From: Comamonadaceae bacterium CG_4_10_14_3_um_filter_60_75
GTDB taxonomy: Bacteria; Pseudomonadota; Gammaproteobacteria; Burkholderiales; Burkholderiaceae_C
Direction of reading: 5' to 3'
Assembly: GCA_002784245.1 (NCBI GenBank)
Contig: PFKL01000223.1
Span: 1-11,827, forward strand
Length of the DNA stretch: 11,827 nucleotides
The notes beneath the pieces were generated by a model. It saw nothing but the letters and a program-made list of their open reading frames with translations, had not been told where the DNA came from and did not search any database. Both the position numbers and the translations under genes were made by a program. Shown piece by piece: positions 5,771 through 11,827 of this stretch (the stretch's first letter is position 1; each line of letters begins with the position of its first letter).

Positions 5771-6826
5771 CTAAGCGCTGGCGGCGGCGGCGGCGCCAAA
5801 AAAGCCCCGGCGCACCAGCCCAAGGTGGCTACACGCCTTGTTGCCGCCGCAACGACGCGCGAAATCAACCGCCAGGTCGCTGTTGGCAAGCGCGCTGGCG
5901 GGTGAATCGTCGGTACCAACGCCGGTGAAGCCGCAGCTCACAGTGACGCGACCAGCGGCACCAAAACGGTAGTTCTCCACGTTGGCACGAAAGCGGTCAA
6001 AGGCCGACAGCACCAGCGCCTCGTCTGGACAGTGCATCAACACACCAAAATGTTCGCCGTTAAAGCGGTAGAGCAAATCGTAGGTTCGAAACGTCGAACT
6101 CATGATGCGCGCCACACGCTGCAACACCTCTTCAGCCACCGCCGCACCGTGCTGCTGGCTGATCAGCGGGTAATTGTCAATTGCCGCTGACCCCAACCAG
6201 TAGTTGGCCGGGACACGGTGTCGGCGCTCACTATCAGTCTGTGCCACACCTCTGCTCTTGGGGCTTGAGAGCCCATCCAGGTCTTCCAGCACGGCGCTGT
6301 AAAACGCATCGTCAAGCGACTTGCGGCTGAGCAGCCCGGTCAACGCATCGCGATCGCTGAACTCAAGCAAGGTGTACATGTTGCGGTAAATCTGGCGCAG
6401 GGCATCTATCAACGTCATGCTGTCCTCGCCCAACAGCGCGCCGGAATGCAGCTCCAGCACACCGGCATCTTCGGGACGCGAATCAGAAAACAGGGGCAGC
6501 ATCGTGATACGTGGCCCGTCGGGGCCAGCCCAGGCAATTTCAACGCGCTCCCGGCTTTGCAGGCACTTGATCCGGTCGGCGTTGTCTTCGAGTTTGACCA
6601 GCGACTGGAAATCCACCCGTTGCGGGTCAATCACCCGACCACCGCCCTTGACGTCGAGTCGGGCTATCTCCAGCCAGCGGCTGACGCCTTCTTCGCGCAT
6701 GACCCGCGCAATCACAATGCGCTCCAGCGGCAACAGATCAATCAGCGCCTTGGCCAGCGTGAGTTCCAAAAGATCCCGGTCGCGGTGGTCGGTCAGCTTG
6801 ACCACGTGTTCAATGAATGTACTCAT
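5771..6826 (-). CDS. Protein with a degenerate GGDEF domain
   Basis: A 351-residue cytoplasmic protein. The N-terminal half (1-150) is predicted mixed alpha/beta with no membrane segment and could be a GAF-like sensor, though I do not recognise it. The C-terminal half (about 158-335) is a GGDEF fold: it starts DRDALTGLLSRKSL, and ends FARRCGGNKAC. The active-site signature is N256-G-E-H-F instead of GG[DE]EF. The usual D-x-D-x-F-K...N-D block reads A-I-D-N-Y-P-L-I-S-Q, so a metal ligand Asp, the Lys and the substrate Asn are lost. I infer no diguanylate cyclase activity, perhaps a nucleotide-sensing or purely regulatory role. The ATG at 6826 is preferred to an upstream GTG at 6889, but no clear Shine-Dalgarno is seen. 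It lies 75 nt after hemY and may be co-transcribed. It ends in a GGC-repeat-encoded Ala run. Confidence 0.82.
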   Translation of the reverse strand: MSTFIEHVVKLTDHRDRDLLELTLAKALIDLLPLERIVIARVMREEGVSRWLEIARLDVKGGGRVIDPQRVDFQSLVKLEDNADRIKCLQSRERVEIAWAGPDGPRITMLPLFSDSRPEDAGVLELHSGALLGEDSMTLIDALRQIYRNMYTLLEFSDRDALTGLLSRKSLDDAFYSAVLEDLDGLSSPKSRGVAQTDSERRHRVPANYWLGSAAIDNYPLISQQHGAAVAEEVLQRVARIMSSTFRTYDLLYRFNGEHFGVLMHCPDEALVLSAFDRFRANVENYRFGAAGRVTVSCGFTGVGTDDSPASALANSDLAVDFARRCGGNKACSHLGLVRRGFFGAAAAASA

Positions 6827-6901
6827 GGCGCAATGATAGACGTGAAAACTGGCCAAGTCACGCTTGACATGACAACGCGCCGCGCCCACGTTGCGGGGGC
6901 T

Positions 6902-8197
6902 TCATGGGCGTCGGCGCAGCGTCACCTGAGCGGCGTTCTTCCATGCAATGGCTGCCTGCGCGTCATCACCCTGGCGCTGCGCCAGTTCGGCCAGAACTTG
7001 CCAGGCCCGTGTCAGCAAACCGGCGTCGTCCAACCGTGGCAACGCCTGCCGGATCAGGTGTTGCGCCTTGCCCCAAAGCTGCAGATGCAAACACGCCACA
7101 CCCGCCAAATACTGCAGCGCGGCATCGCCCGGGTCGGCCATCTGGGCGGCTTCAATGCGCGACAGCCAGACTGCGTCCACGGCATCCCCACCCGCCGAAA
7201 AGCCGTTCTCCATGACCCTGATCAAAAAGACCTTTTGCTCAAGTGTGAGCCCTGTCGCATCGTGCGTCATACGCTGCCACACCGGTAGCAGCCATCCCAG
7301 AGCCAGATGAACCGATCCACCCAGGCGAAGCATGCGACCAGCCGCCGTCAGTGCGACTTCTGGCATGGCCCTTTCAGCGGTTTCCAAACGCGACCATAAG
7401 GATTCAAGCTGTTCGGGCTCAGCCAGTGCCTGGATCGACTCGAGCACCAGTGCCCGTACCAGACTTTGTGCCGCCGCACCGCTGAACGCCTTGTGTTTGA
7501 CCAGCAGCCGCGCGGTATCGAGCGCCAGTTCGTTGTTGCCAGCCAATCGGGCCACCTTGAGCCGCAGGCGCAGGGCCAGCGTGCGCCTGGCAACGCCCGA
7601 AGGCAAGTCACGCAACCACTGCAGCGCCTGCGCCGCATCGCGGTCTTCCAGTGCCCAGCGCACGGCACGCAACTGCACGCTGTCACGGGTGCCACTGGCA
7701 TCGGCGCGCGCAGACTGTGCCAGCGCCTGACGGAAATGCGCTTCCCGCGCGTCGCGGTCTTGCAGCGCGTGCGCGCTCTCGGCCGCGAGCAAATGCGCCA
7801 TCACACGCAAACGCGCGGCTTCTGACCAGACTTCGCCGGCATGCGTGATCGCTGCCTCGCGGGCAATCACGAGTTCTGCCGACTTGCGGGCCCGGATAAA
7901 ACGACCCGCCATGAGATGCGACAAGGCGTCCAGCAAAGCGGAATTCATTACCCGCTCCTGATGCCGTAGCCGCCACAACCGCGCCTGTGCCGGCATGGAA
8001 AAAAGCGCCGCCAGCGCGCGCAACGCCAGATGCACCAACACAAGCAGCAGCAGCAGCAACAGCACCACGAAATTCAACGACAAATCAACCCGGTGCGGCG
8101 GCCAAAAGACCGTGACCGTGCTGCCATTGCCACTGGCAAACAGCGCCAGCGCAACCGCCACACCGAACAAGCCCAAAAACCACAGCGCGACACGCAT
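6902..8197 (-). CDS. hemY: HemY, membrane-anchored TPR protein of the hem operon
   Basis: A 431-residue protein of the proteobacterial HemY family, not the Bacillus protoporphyrinogen oxidase that shares the name. It begins with two hydrophobic segments (about 2-21 and 41-65, the second Leu-rich and encoded partly by repeated CAG/CTG triplets). A helical region with the HemY-typical pattern MNSALLDALSHLMAGRF follows (about 84-100). Tetratricopeptide-like helices continue to the end, clearest around 350-425. The family is linked to haem synthesis by its constant place in the uro operon, but its molecular function is not settled. The ATG at 8197 follows the hemX stop by 2 nt, with AGGG 8 nt upstream. 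It sits at the inner membrane with the TPR part on one face. Confidence 0.9.
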   Translation of the reverse strand: MRVALWFLGLFGVAVALALFASGNGSTVTVFWPPHRVDLSLNFVVLLLLLLLVLVHLALRALAALFSMPAQARLWRLRHQERVMNSALLDALSHLMAGRFIRARKSAELVIAREAAITHAGEVWSEAARLRVMAHLLAAESAHALQDRDAREAHFRQALAQSARADASGTRDSVQLRAVRWALEDRDAAQALQWLRDLPSGVARRTLALRLRLKVARLAGNNELALDTARLLVKHKAFSGAAAQSLVRALVLESIQALAEPEQLESLWSRLETAERAMPEVALTAAGRMLRLGGSVHLALGWLLPVWQRMTHDATGLTLEQKVFLIRVMENGFSAGGDAVDAVWLSRIEAAQMADPGDAALQYLAGVACLHLQLWGKAQHLIRQALPRLDDAGLLTRAWQVLAELAQRQGDDAQAAIAWKNAAQVTLRRRP

Positions 8198-8199
8198 GG

Positions 8200-9285
8200 T
8201 CAGCGCCCTGCAGCGGCTGTGGTCAATACCGCCAGCGTGTCGTCGATGCGCGGCAACTGCAAATTGCGCATTTGCAATTGCACTTGCTGCAAGAGGTTGG
8301 CCGCCGTCTGGGATTTGCGCGACTGCATATCAAAATACTTCTTCAATGCCAGCTCGGCCGTGGCCAGATCGGCACGCGCGGCCTCCACCTGGCGCGACAG
8401 CAAACCCAAACGCGCGTTGAGTAACTTGAGTTTGAAGTTCTCCCGCACAAAAAACCCTTGCTCTGGCGACAGCAGCACAGCGTCGGGCGATTCGACACGG
8501 CTGACGCGAACCAGACTGCGTGCCTCATCGAGCACCAGCGAGAGCATTTTCTGCACCTCGGTCGCTGGCGCCGAAGCCGCCGCCTTGGGCTTGTTGGCCC
8601 GCGCGCTCACCGGCACCACCGCGTTGGCCAGCGTCAATTCGTCGGCCAGACGCACCAGTTCATCGAGCTTGATCAGCAGGGTGGGCGTGTCGCTCACCGC
8701 TGCTGACTTGACACGGTCAATATCGCGTGCAATCGCCCGCTGTAACAACGCCAGCCGGGGCTGCGCAGCGCGCGTCACCCGCTGATCGGCGCTGCGCAGT
8801 GCGGCCAGCAAAGGCGCCACACTACCGGTCAATTGCGCCTGCTGTTGCGCCAGGCGCAAGGAGGCCTCAATGTCAACCACCAGGTTTTCATCGCGCGAGC
8901 GCGACAGGCTCTGCATCAGGTCATCGAGCTGGCTGCGCTGCAGTGCCACCTCACTCAGGCGTGCCTCAAACACCGCAGCGCGGGCTGCAACCTGCTGGGC
9001 GACGTCCACCGCCTCCTTGGCCAGGGTACGCGCTTCGAGCGACTGGGCTTGCGCGTCGGCACTCTGGCGTGCCAGTGATTCCTGCATGTTGCTGACTTTT
9101 TGCCAGAGCAACAAGGTTGACAGCAAGGCCGCAGCGGTGAGCACACCCAGCAGCCATTGCAACCCAGGCCGTGGTGCGCCCACACCGTGCTGCGGGTCGA
9201 TCAACACGGCGTCCGGCCGACTCGGCTCGGCGCCGCTGTCTGGCCGCTCAGCAGCCACAGGTGCAGAAGATGGTTCAGCTGTCAT
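8200..9285 (-). CDS. hemX: HemX-like membrane protein of the hem operon
   Basis: A 361-residue protein. The first 40 residues are polar and Pro/Ala-rich. One transmembrane segment follows (about 41-61, LQWLLGVLTAAALLSTLLLW), then a long predicted coiled coil (about 62-140, rich in Ala/Gln/Glu) and a helical periplasmic-type domain. This is the architecture of HemX (often mis-annotated as uroporphyrinogen-III C-methyltransferase); it has no methyltransferase motif, and the real function is uncertain. The ATG at 9285 overlaps the hemD TGA in ATGA, so the much longer open frame reaching upstream to 9528 is not used. Located between hemD and hemY, it is presumably co-translated with hemD. Confidence 0.88.
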   Translation of the reverse strand: MTAEPSSAPVAAERPDSGAEPSRPDAVLIDPQHGVGAPRPGLQWLLGVLTAAALLSTLLLWQKVSNMQESLARQSADAQAQSLEARTLAKEAVDVAQQVAARAAVFEARLSEVALQRSQLDDLMQSLSRSRDENLVVDIEASLRLAQQQAQLTGSVAPLLAALRSADQRVTRAAQPRLALLQRAIARDIDRVKSAAVSDTPTLLIKLDELVRLADELTLANAVVPVSARANKPKAAASAPATEVQKMLSLVLDEARSLVRVSRVESPDAVLLSPEQGFFVRENFKLKLLNARLGLLSRQVEAARADLATAELALKKYFDMQSRKSQTAANLLQQVQLQMRNLQLPRIDDTLAVLTTAAAGR

Positions 9286-10097
9286 GCCAAAGATTCTATC
9301 GACGCCGAAACGTCCGGCAGTGCGGGTCGCGTCAGCGCGACCGTGCCAAAACCCAGGTCCTTGGCCGCCTGCGCAATGCGCGCGTGCGTTGCCACCGCGC
9401 GCGCAGCGGACCAGTCCTGCGCCGGCAGCAAGGTTCGCAGATGGGTCAGCGCCTCGGCACTGCTGAACAACCAGACCGAGCCGTCGGCGGCCGCTGCGCT
9501 GGCCAACGCGCGCTCCTGCCCTCTCCAAACAGGCGCACCGCGCTGATACGCCACCACGAAATTCACCTCCGCGCCAGCGCGCTGCAGCCGTTGCGCCAGC
9601 CAGTCGCGCCCAACACCGGCGCTGTGCGCGACGCCTTCGCCTGCCTCGTTCTCTTCAACTCCAGCGCTGTCACCGCGCACGATCAACACGCGCACACGCG
9701 GGTGTACCTGGCCCTGCACTACCTGCCACAACGCCTCAGAATCAAACTGACCCGCATCGGACGGCGGCGAATCCACGAACGCCTCGGGAATCCCCTGCGC
9801 CAACAGCGCCGATCGCGTGCCCGGACCCGTCGCCCATACTCTTGTTTGCGTAGCTTCTTGCCCTTGATATAAAAGGGCTAGAGACGGATTTTGTTGAAAA
9901 AAATAATTGACTGCGTGGCTGCTGACAAACATCACAGCACCATAGTCTGTCCAGCGTTGTCCGGCGGCGTGCACCGGCTCCGGATCGCTGGCCGGGCCAA
10001 CCACAATCAGTGGCAAAGCGACAGCATCAAACTTGGTCGACAGGGATTTGACCCAGCGCGCCGCCTGCGGCTGCACCCGGGTCACGATGACGCGCAT
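9282..10097 (-). CDS. hemD: Uroporphyrinogen-III synthase
   Basis: A 271-residue HEM4-family enzyme that cyclises hydroxymethylbilane with inversion of ring D to give uroporphyrinogen III. It begins MRVIVTRVQPQAARW, typical for the family. The first lobe contains AVMFVSSHAVNYFF (54-67) and VWATGPGTRSALL (87-99), and the second lobe VWLFSSAEALTHL near the C-terminus. Sequence identity in this family is low, so the call leans on these blocks and on the position between hemC and hemX. The ATG at 10097 follows the hemC end by 13 nt; the open frame extends further upstream but that part is out of character. Residues 69-82 are encoded by a copy of the palindromic repeat, inserted in frame in what should be a variable loop between two conserved blocks. 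Confidence 0.9.
   Translation of the reverse strand: MRVIVTRVQPQAARWVKSLSTKFDAVALPLIVVGPASDPEPVHAAGQRWTDYGAVMFVSSHAVNYFFQQNPSLALLYQGQEATQTRVWATGPGTRSALLAQGIPEAFVDSPPSDAGQFDSEALWQVVQGQVHPRVRVLIVRGDSAGVEENEAGEGVAHSAGVGRDWLAQRLQRAGAEVNFVVAYQRGAPVWRGQERALASAAAADGSVWLFSSAEALTHLRTLLPAQDWSAARAVATHARIAQAAKDLGFGTVALTRPALPDVSASIESLA
9852..9892 (-). repeat. Palindromic repeat copy C, in frame inside hemD
   Basis: 41 nt aligning gap-free with copies A (28 of 41 identical) and B. It has a perfect stem GCCCTT (9861-9866), 7 nt, AAGGGC (9874-9879). Similarity to the other copies extends on the low-coordinate side to about 9836. On the hemD strand it is read as N-P-S-L-A-L-L-Y-Q-G-Q-E-A, in the same frame and orientation as copy A in sppA. 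Confidence 0.65.
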
Positions 10098-10110
10098 CAG
10101 ACAATTCCGG

Positions 10111-10984
10111 CTAAACCAGCTTATCCAGATGCGCCAGACTGCCACCTTGCGCCAGCACGCCTTCGCGCAGGGCATCGGCCACCTGCTGCCCCAGCTTGGC
10201 AGCGCTGGCCAGGTCGGTCACCGTGCCCTGCTGACGCACCCGCACCAGTGGCAATTTTTCTTCGGTATCGCCCCAGGCGGCGTTGATCGTCAGTTGGTCA
10301 CCGGCGATCGTGGCGTAGGCTGCCAGCGGCATGGAGCAGCTGCCGCCCATGGCTTTGCTGACCGCGCGCTCGGCGGCCACCGCCAGCCAAGTGGTCTGGT
10401 GCACCAAAGGTGACAGGCAGCATCTGCTCGGGGTCAAAAATGGCGCGAATGCGCTGCGACAGCCCCAGGCGCTTGAGGCCAGCAGCGGCCAGTACGATCG
10501 CGTCGTATTGACCTTCGTCCAATTTACGCAAACGCGTGTCCAGGTTGCCGCGCAACGGTTCAATTTTCAGATCCGGGCGCAGCGCGCGCACCAAGGCCAC
10601 CCGGCGCAAACTGGAGGTGCCCACCACCGCGCCTTGCGGCAGCGCGTCCAGATTGGCAAATTTGTTCGAGACAAACGCGTCACGCGGATCCTCGCGTTCC
10701 ATCACACAGGCCAGGGCAAAACCCTCGGGCAACTCCATCGGCACGTCTTTGAGCGAATGAACGGCCAGGTCGGCTTTGCCCAGCTCCAACGCCACTTCCA
10801 GCTCCTTCACAAACAAACCCTTGCCACCGACCTGACTCAAGGCGCGGTCCAGAATCTGGTCGCCCTGGGTCGTCATGCCCAACAGTTCCACACCGTGCCC
10901 CATGCCACGCAGGATGGACTGCACATGCTCAGCCTGCCACATGGCCAAGCGACTCTCTCTGGTGGCAATGGTGAATTTGCTCAT
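10111..10984 (-). pseudogene. hemC: Porphobilinogen deaminase, disrupted by deletion and frameshift
   Basis: HemC condenses four porphobilinogens into hydroxymethylbilane. From the ATG at 10984, residues 1-190 are normal: FTIATRESRLAMWQA, GGKGLFVKELE, catalytic D80 in AVHSLKDVP, and GTSSLRR, ending FDPEQMLP. At about 10414-10420 the frame is lost. The conserved continuation (the V-G-Q-G-A-x-G-I-E-x-R region) is absent, and the protein resumes in another frame with LSPLVHQTTWLAVAAERAV, then GGSC for the dipyrromethane-cofactor Cys, ending at the TAG at 10111. Compared with E. coli HemC about 21 codons plus 2 nt are missing (near 65 bp, 3n+2). The first frame would continue to a stop at 10298 (228 residues, no cofactor Cys). 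As written, the enzyme cannot be functional. It may be a real mutation or an assembly error. Confidence 0.85.
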
Positions 10985-11085
10985 AAAAATGGGGCTTGAA
11001 GCCGTAACCTCTGGGTAATCCAGACAAGGCGAGGATGCTAGCATGACTCTTGCTTTTACCCCGTATCACGGCTTTGACACACATC
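10985..11085. promoter_or_regulatory. Divergent hemC/ppc promoter region
   Basis: These 101 nt separate the divergent starts and must carry both promoters. I see no convincing -35/-10 pair. It contains a perfect 10-bp palindrome ATGCTAGCAT (11035-11044) and a widely spaced inverted pair AAGCCGT (10999-11005) / ACGGCTT (11068-11074). Neither start has a strong Shine-Dalgarno. Confidence 0.45.
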
Positions 11086-11827
11086 ATGAAAAACACCCAA
11101 AAGCGCCCGGCAGCGGCCAAATCCAAAACCCTCGCGTCAACCGAGCAACCGCTGATTGACGACATCCGCCTGCTCGGCCGCATTCTGGGTGATGTCATCC
11201 GCGAGCAAGAAGGCGATGCTGCTTTTGCGCTGATCGAGCGCATCCGTCAACTGTCAGTCGCGTTTCGTCGTGATGCCGATCATGCCGCCGACAAGGCGCT
11301 GGCCCAACTGCTCAAATCGCTCAGTGGCGACCAGACCGTCAGCGTGGTGCGCGCTTTCACCTACTTCAGCCATCTGGCCAACCTGGCCGAAGACCGCCAC
11401 CACATCCGCCGACGCGCCCACTATGAACGCACCGGCAGCCTGCGCGAAGGCAATATCGACCTGACGCTCAAGCGCCTGAACGACGCGGGCATCAAGGCCG
11501 CTGCCATCAGCGAGACGCTCAAGCACAGTTTTGTCTCACCAGTGCTCACCGCCCACCCGACCGAGGTGCAGCGCAAAAGCATTCTGGATGCCGAACGGGC
11601 CATCGCCCAACTGCTGACGGCGCGCGACGACATCCTGGCGCAGGCGGCGGCCTACCAGGTGCCGCACGACGCGTTGATGCCACGTGAACTCAACGCCAAT
11701 GAACAACAGTTGCGTGCCCGCGTGTTGCAGCTCTGGCAAACGCGCTTGCTGCGCTACTCCAAACTGGCCGTGGCCGACGAGGTGGAAAACGCGCTGAGCT
11801 ATTACGAATCCACTTTTTTACGCGAAA
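11086..11827 (+). CDS. ppc: Phosphoenolpyruvate carboxylase, N-terminal part
   Basis: Partial gene leaving the right edge; 247 codons are visible of a family of roughly 900. PEPC adds bicarbonate to phosphoenolpyruvate to give oxaloacetate, refilling the TCA cycle. After a basic, probably disordered leader (1-20), the typical start follows: LIDDIRLLGRILGDVIREQEG, in which LLGRILGDVI and the later FTYFSHLANLAEDRH are family hallmarks. The catalytic His is H157 in VLTAHPTEVQRKS, equivalent to E. coli H138. The visible end, ENALSYYESTF, also fits the family. The ATG at 11086 is chosen; a TTG four codons upstream (11074) is possible because no Shine-Dalgarno distinguishes them. It is divergent from hemC, an order I recall in related Burkholderiales. 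Confidence 0.95.
   Translation, partial: MKNTQKRPAAAKSKTLASTEQPLIDDIRLLGRILGDVIREQEGDAAFALIERIRQLSVAFRRDADHAADKALAQLLKSLSGDQTVSVVRAFTYFSHLANLAEDRHHIRRRAHYERTGSLREGNIDLTLKRLNDAGIKAAAISETLKHSFVSPVLTAHPTEVQRKSILDAERAIAQLLTARDDILAQAAAYQVPHDALMPRELNANEQQLRARVLQLWQTRLLRYSKLAVADEVENALSYYESTFLRE

Noticed and set aside
5774..5800. GC-rich stretch with A-run after rne as an intrinsic terminator
   Set aside because: The GGC repeat followed by AAAAAA codes for the Ala-rich end of the convergent protein. It forms no clean stem followed by a T-run in either direction.
9286..9528. Upstream extension of the hemX frame
   Set aside because: The extension lies inside hemD and is out of frame with it. The ATGA overlap at 9282-9285 is the natural coupled start.
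10098..10175. Upstream extension of hemD by 26 residues
   Set aside because: The added residues overlap the hemC end and are atypical. The family start MRVIVTR follows from the ATG at 10097.
10400..10430. Programmed ribosomal frameshift in hemC
   Set aside because: A shift of frame alone would not explain the absence of about 21 conserved codons, and no slippery heptamer is seen at the junction.

Overview
The window looks like a piece of a Burkholderiales chromosome, most likely a member of the Comamonadaceae (Rhodoferax/Polaromonas-like). Three things suggest this: GC-rich coding sequence; the gene order rne / rluC / HAD phosphatase / Rieske protein / S49 peptidase on one side and ppc / hemC-hemD-hemX-hemY on the other; and a short palindromic repeat of the type I recall as common in that family. 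The taxon is inferred from gene order and protein character, not from a database search.

Left block (1-2364, minus strand): a tight operon read leftward, rluC (23S rRNA pseudouridine synthase) - HAD phosphatase (gph-like) - small Rieske ferredoxin-like protein - S49 (SppA-like) membrane peptidase, the last cut by the window edge. Spacing is 9 nt, then a 4-nt ATGA overlap, then 57 nt carrying a long inverted repeat.

Centre (2365-5770): a 523-nt divergent intergenic region, rich in inverted repeats and probably holding the rne leader, then rne on the plus strand. It encodes a complete RNase E of 960 residues with all catalytic and zinc-link residues, a membrane-binding amphipathic helix and a long Arg/Gly- and Ala/Pro-rich disordered tail. 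Its stop codon abuts, with no gap, the stop codon of a convergent gene for a protein with a degenerate GGDEF domain.

Right block (5771-10984, minus strand): hemC - hemD - hemX - hemY - GGDEF-like gene. hemC and hemD make hydroxymethylbilane and uroporphyrinogen III; hemX and hemY encode membrane-anchored proteins of unsettled function that usually travel with them. hemC is broken: about 65 bp coding for a conserved stretch is missing and the frame is shifted, which would abolish an enzyme normally essential for haem synthesis unless it is a sequence error or a second copy exists. ppc (PEP carboxylase) starts divergently at 11086 and runs off the window.

The most unusual observation is three diverged, gap-free copies of a ~41-60 bp palindromic element at 175-215, 2670-2710 and 9852-9892. 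All lie in the same orientation relative to the transcript. Two of them are inside coding sequences, at the SppA N-terminus and inside HemD, and are read in the same frame. I found no CRISPR array, insertion sequence, tRNA, rRNA or defence system here; apart from these points it is a core-genome region.
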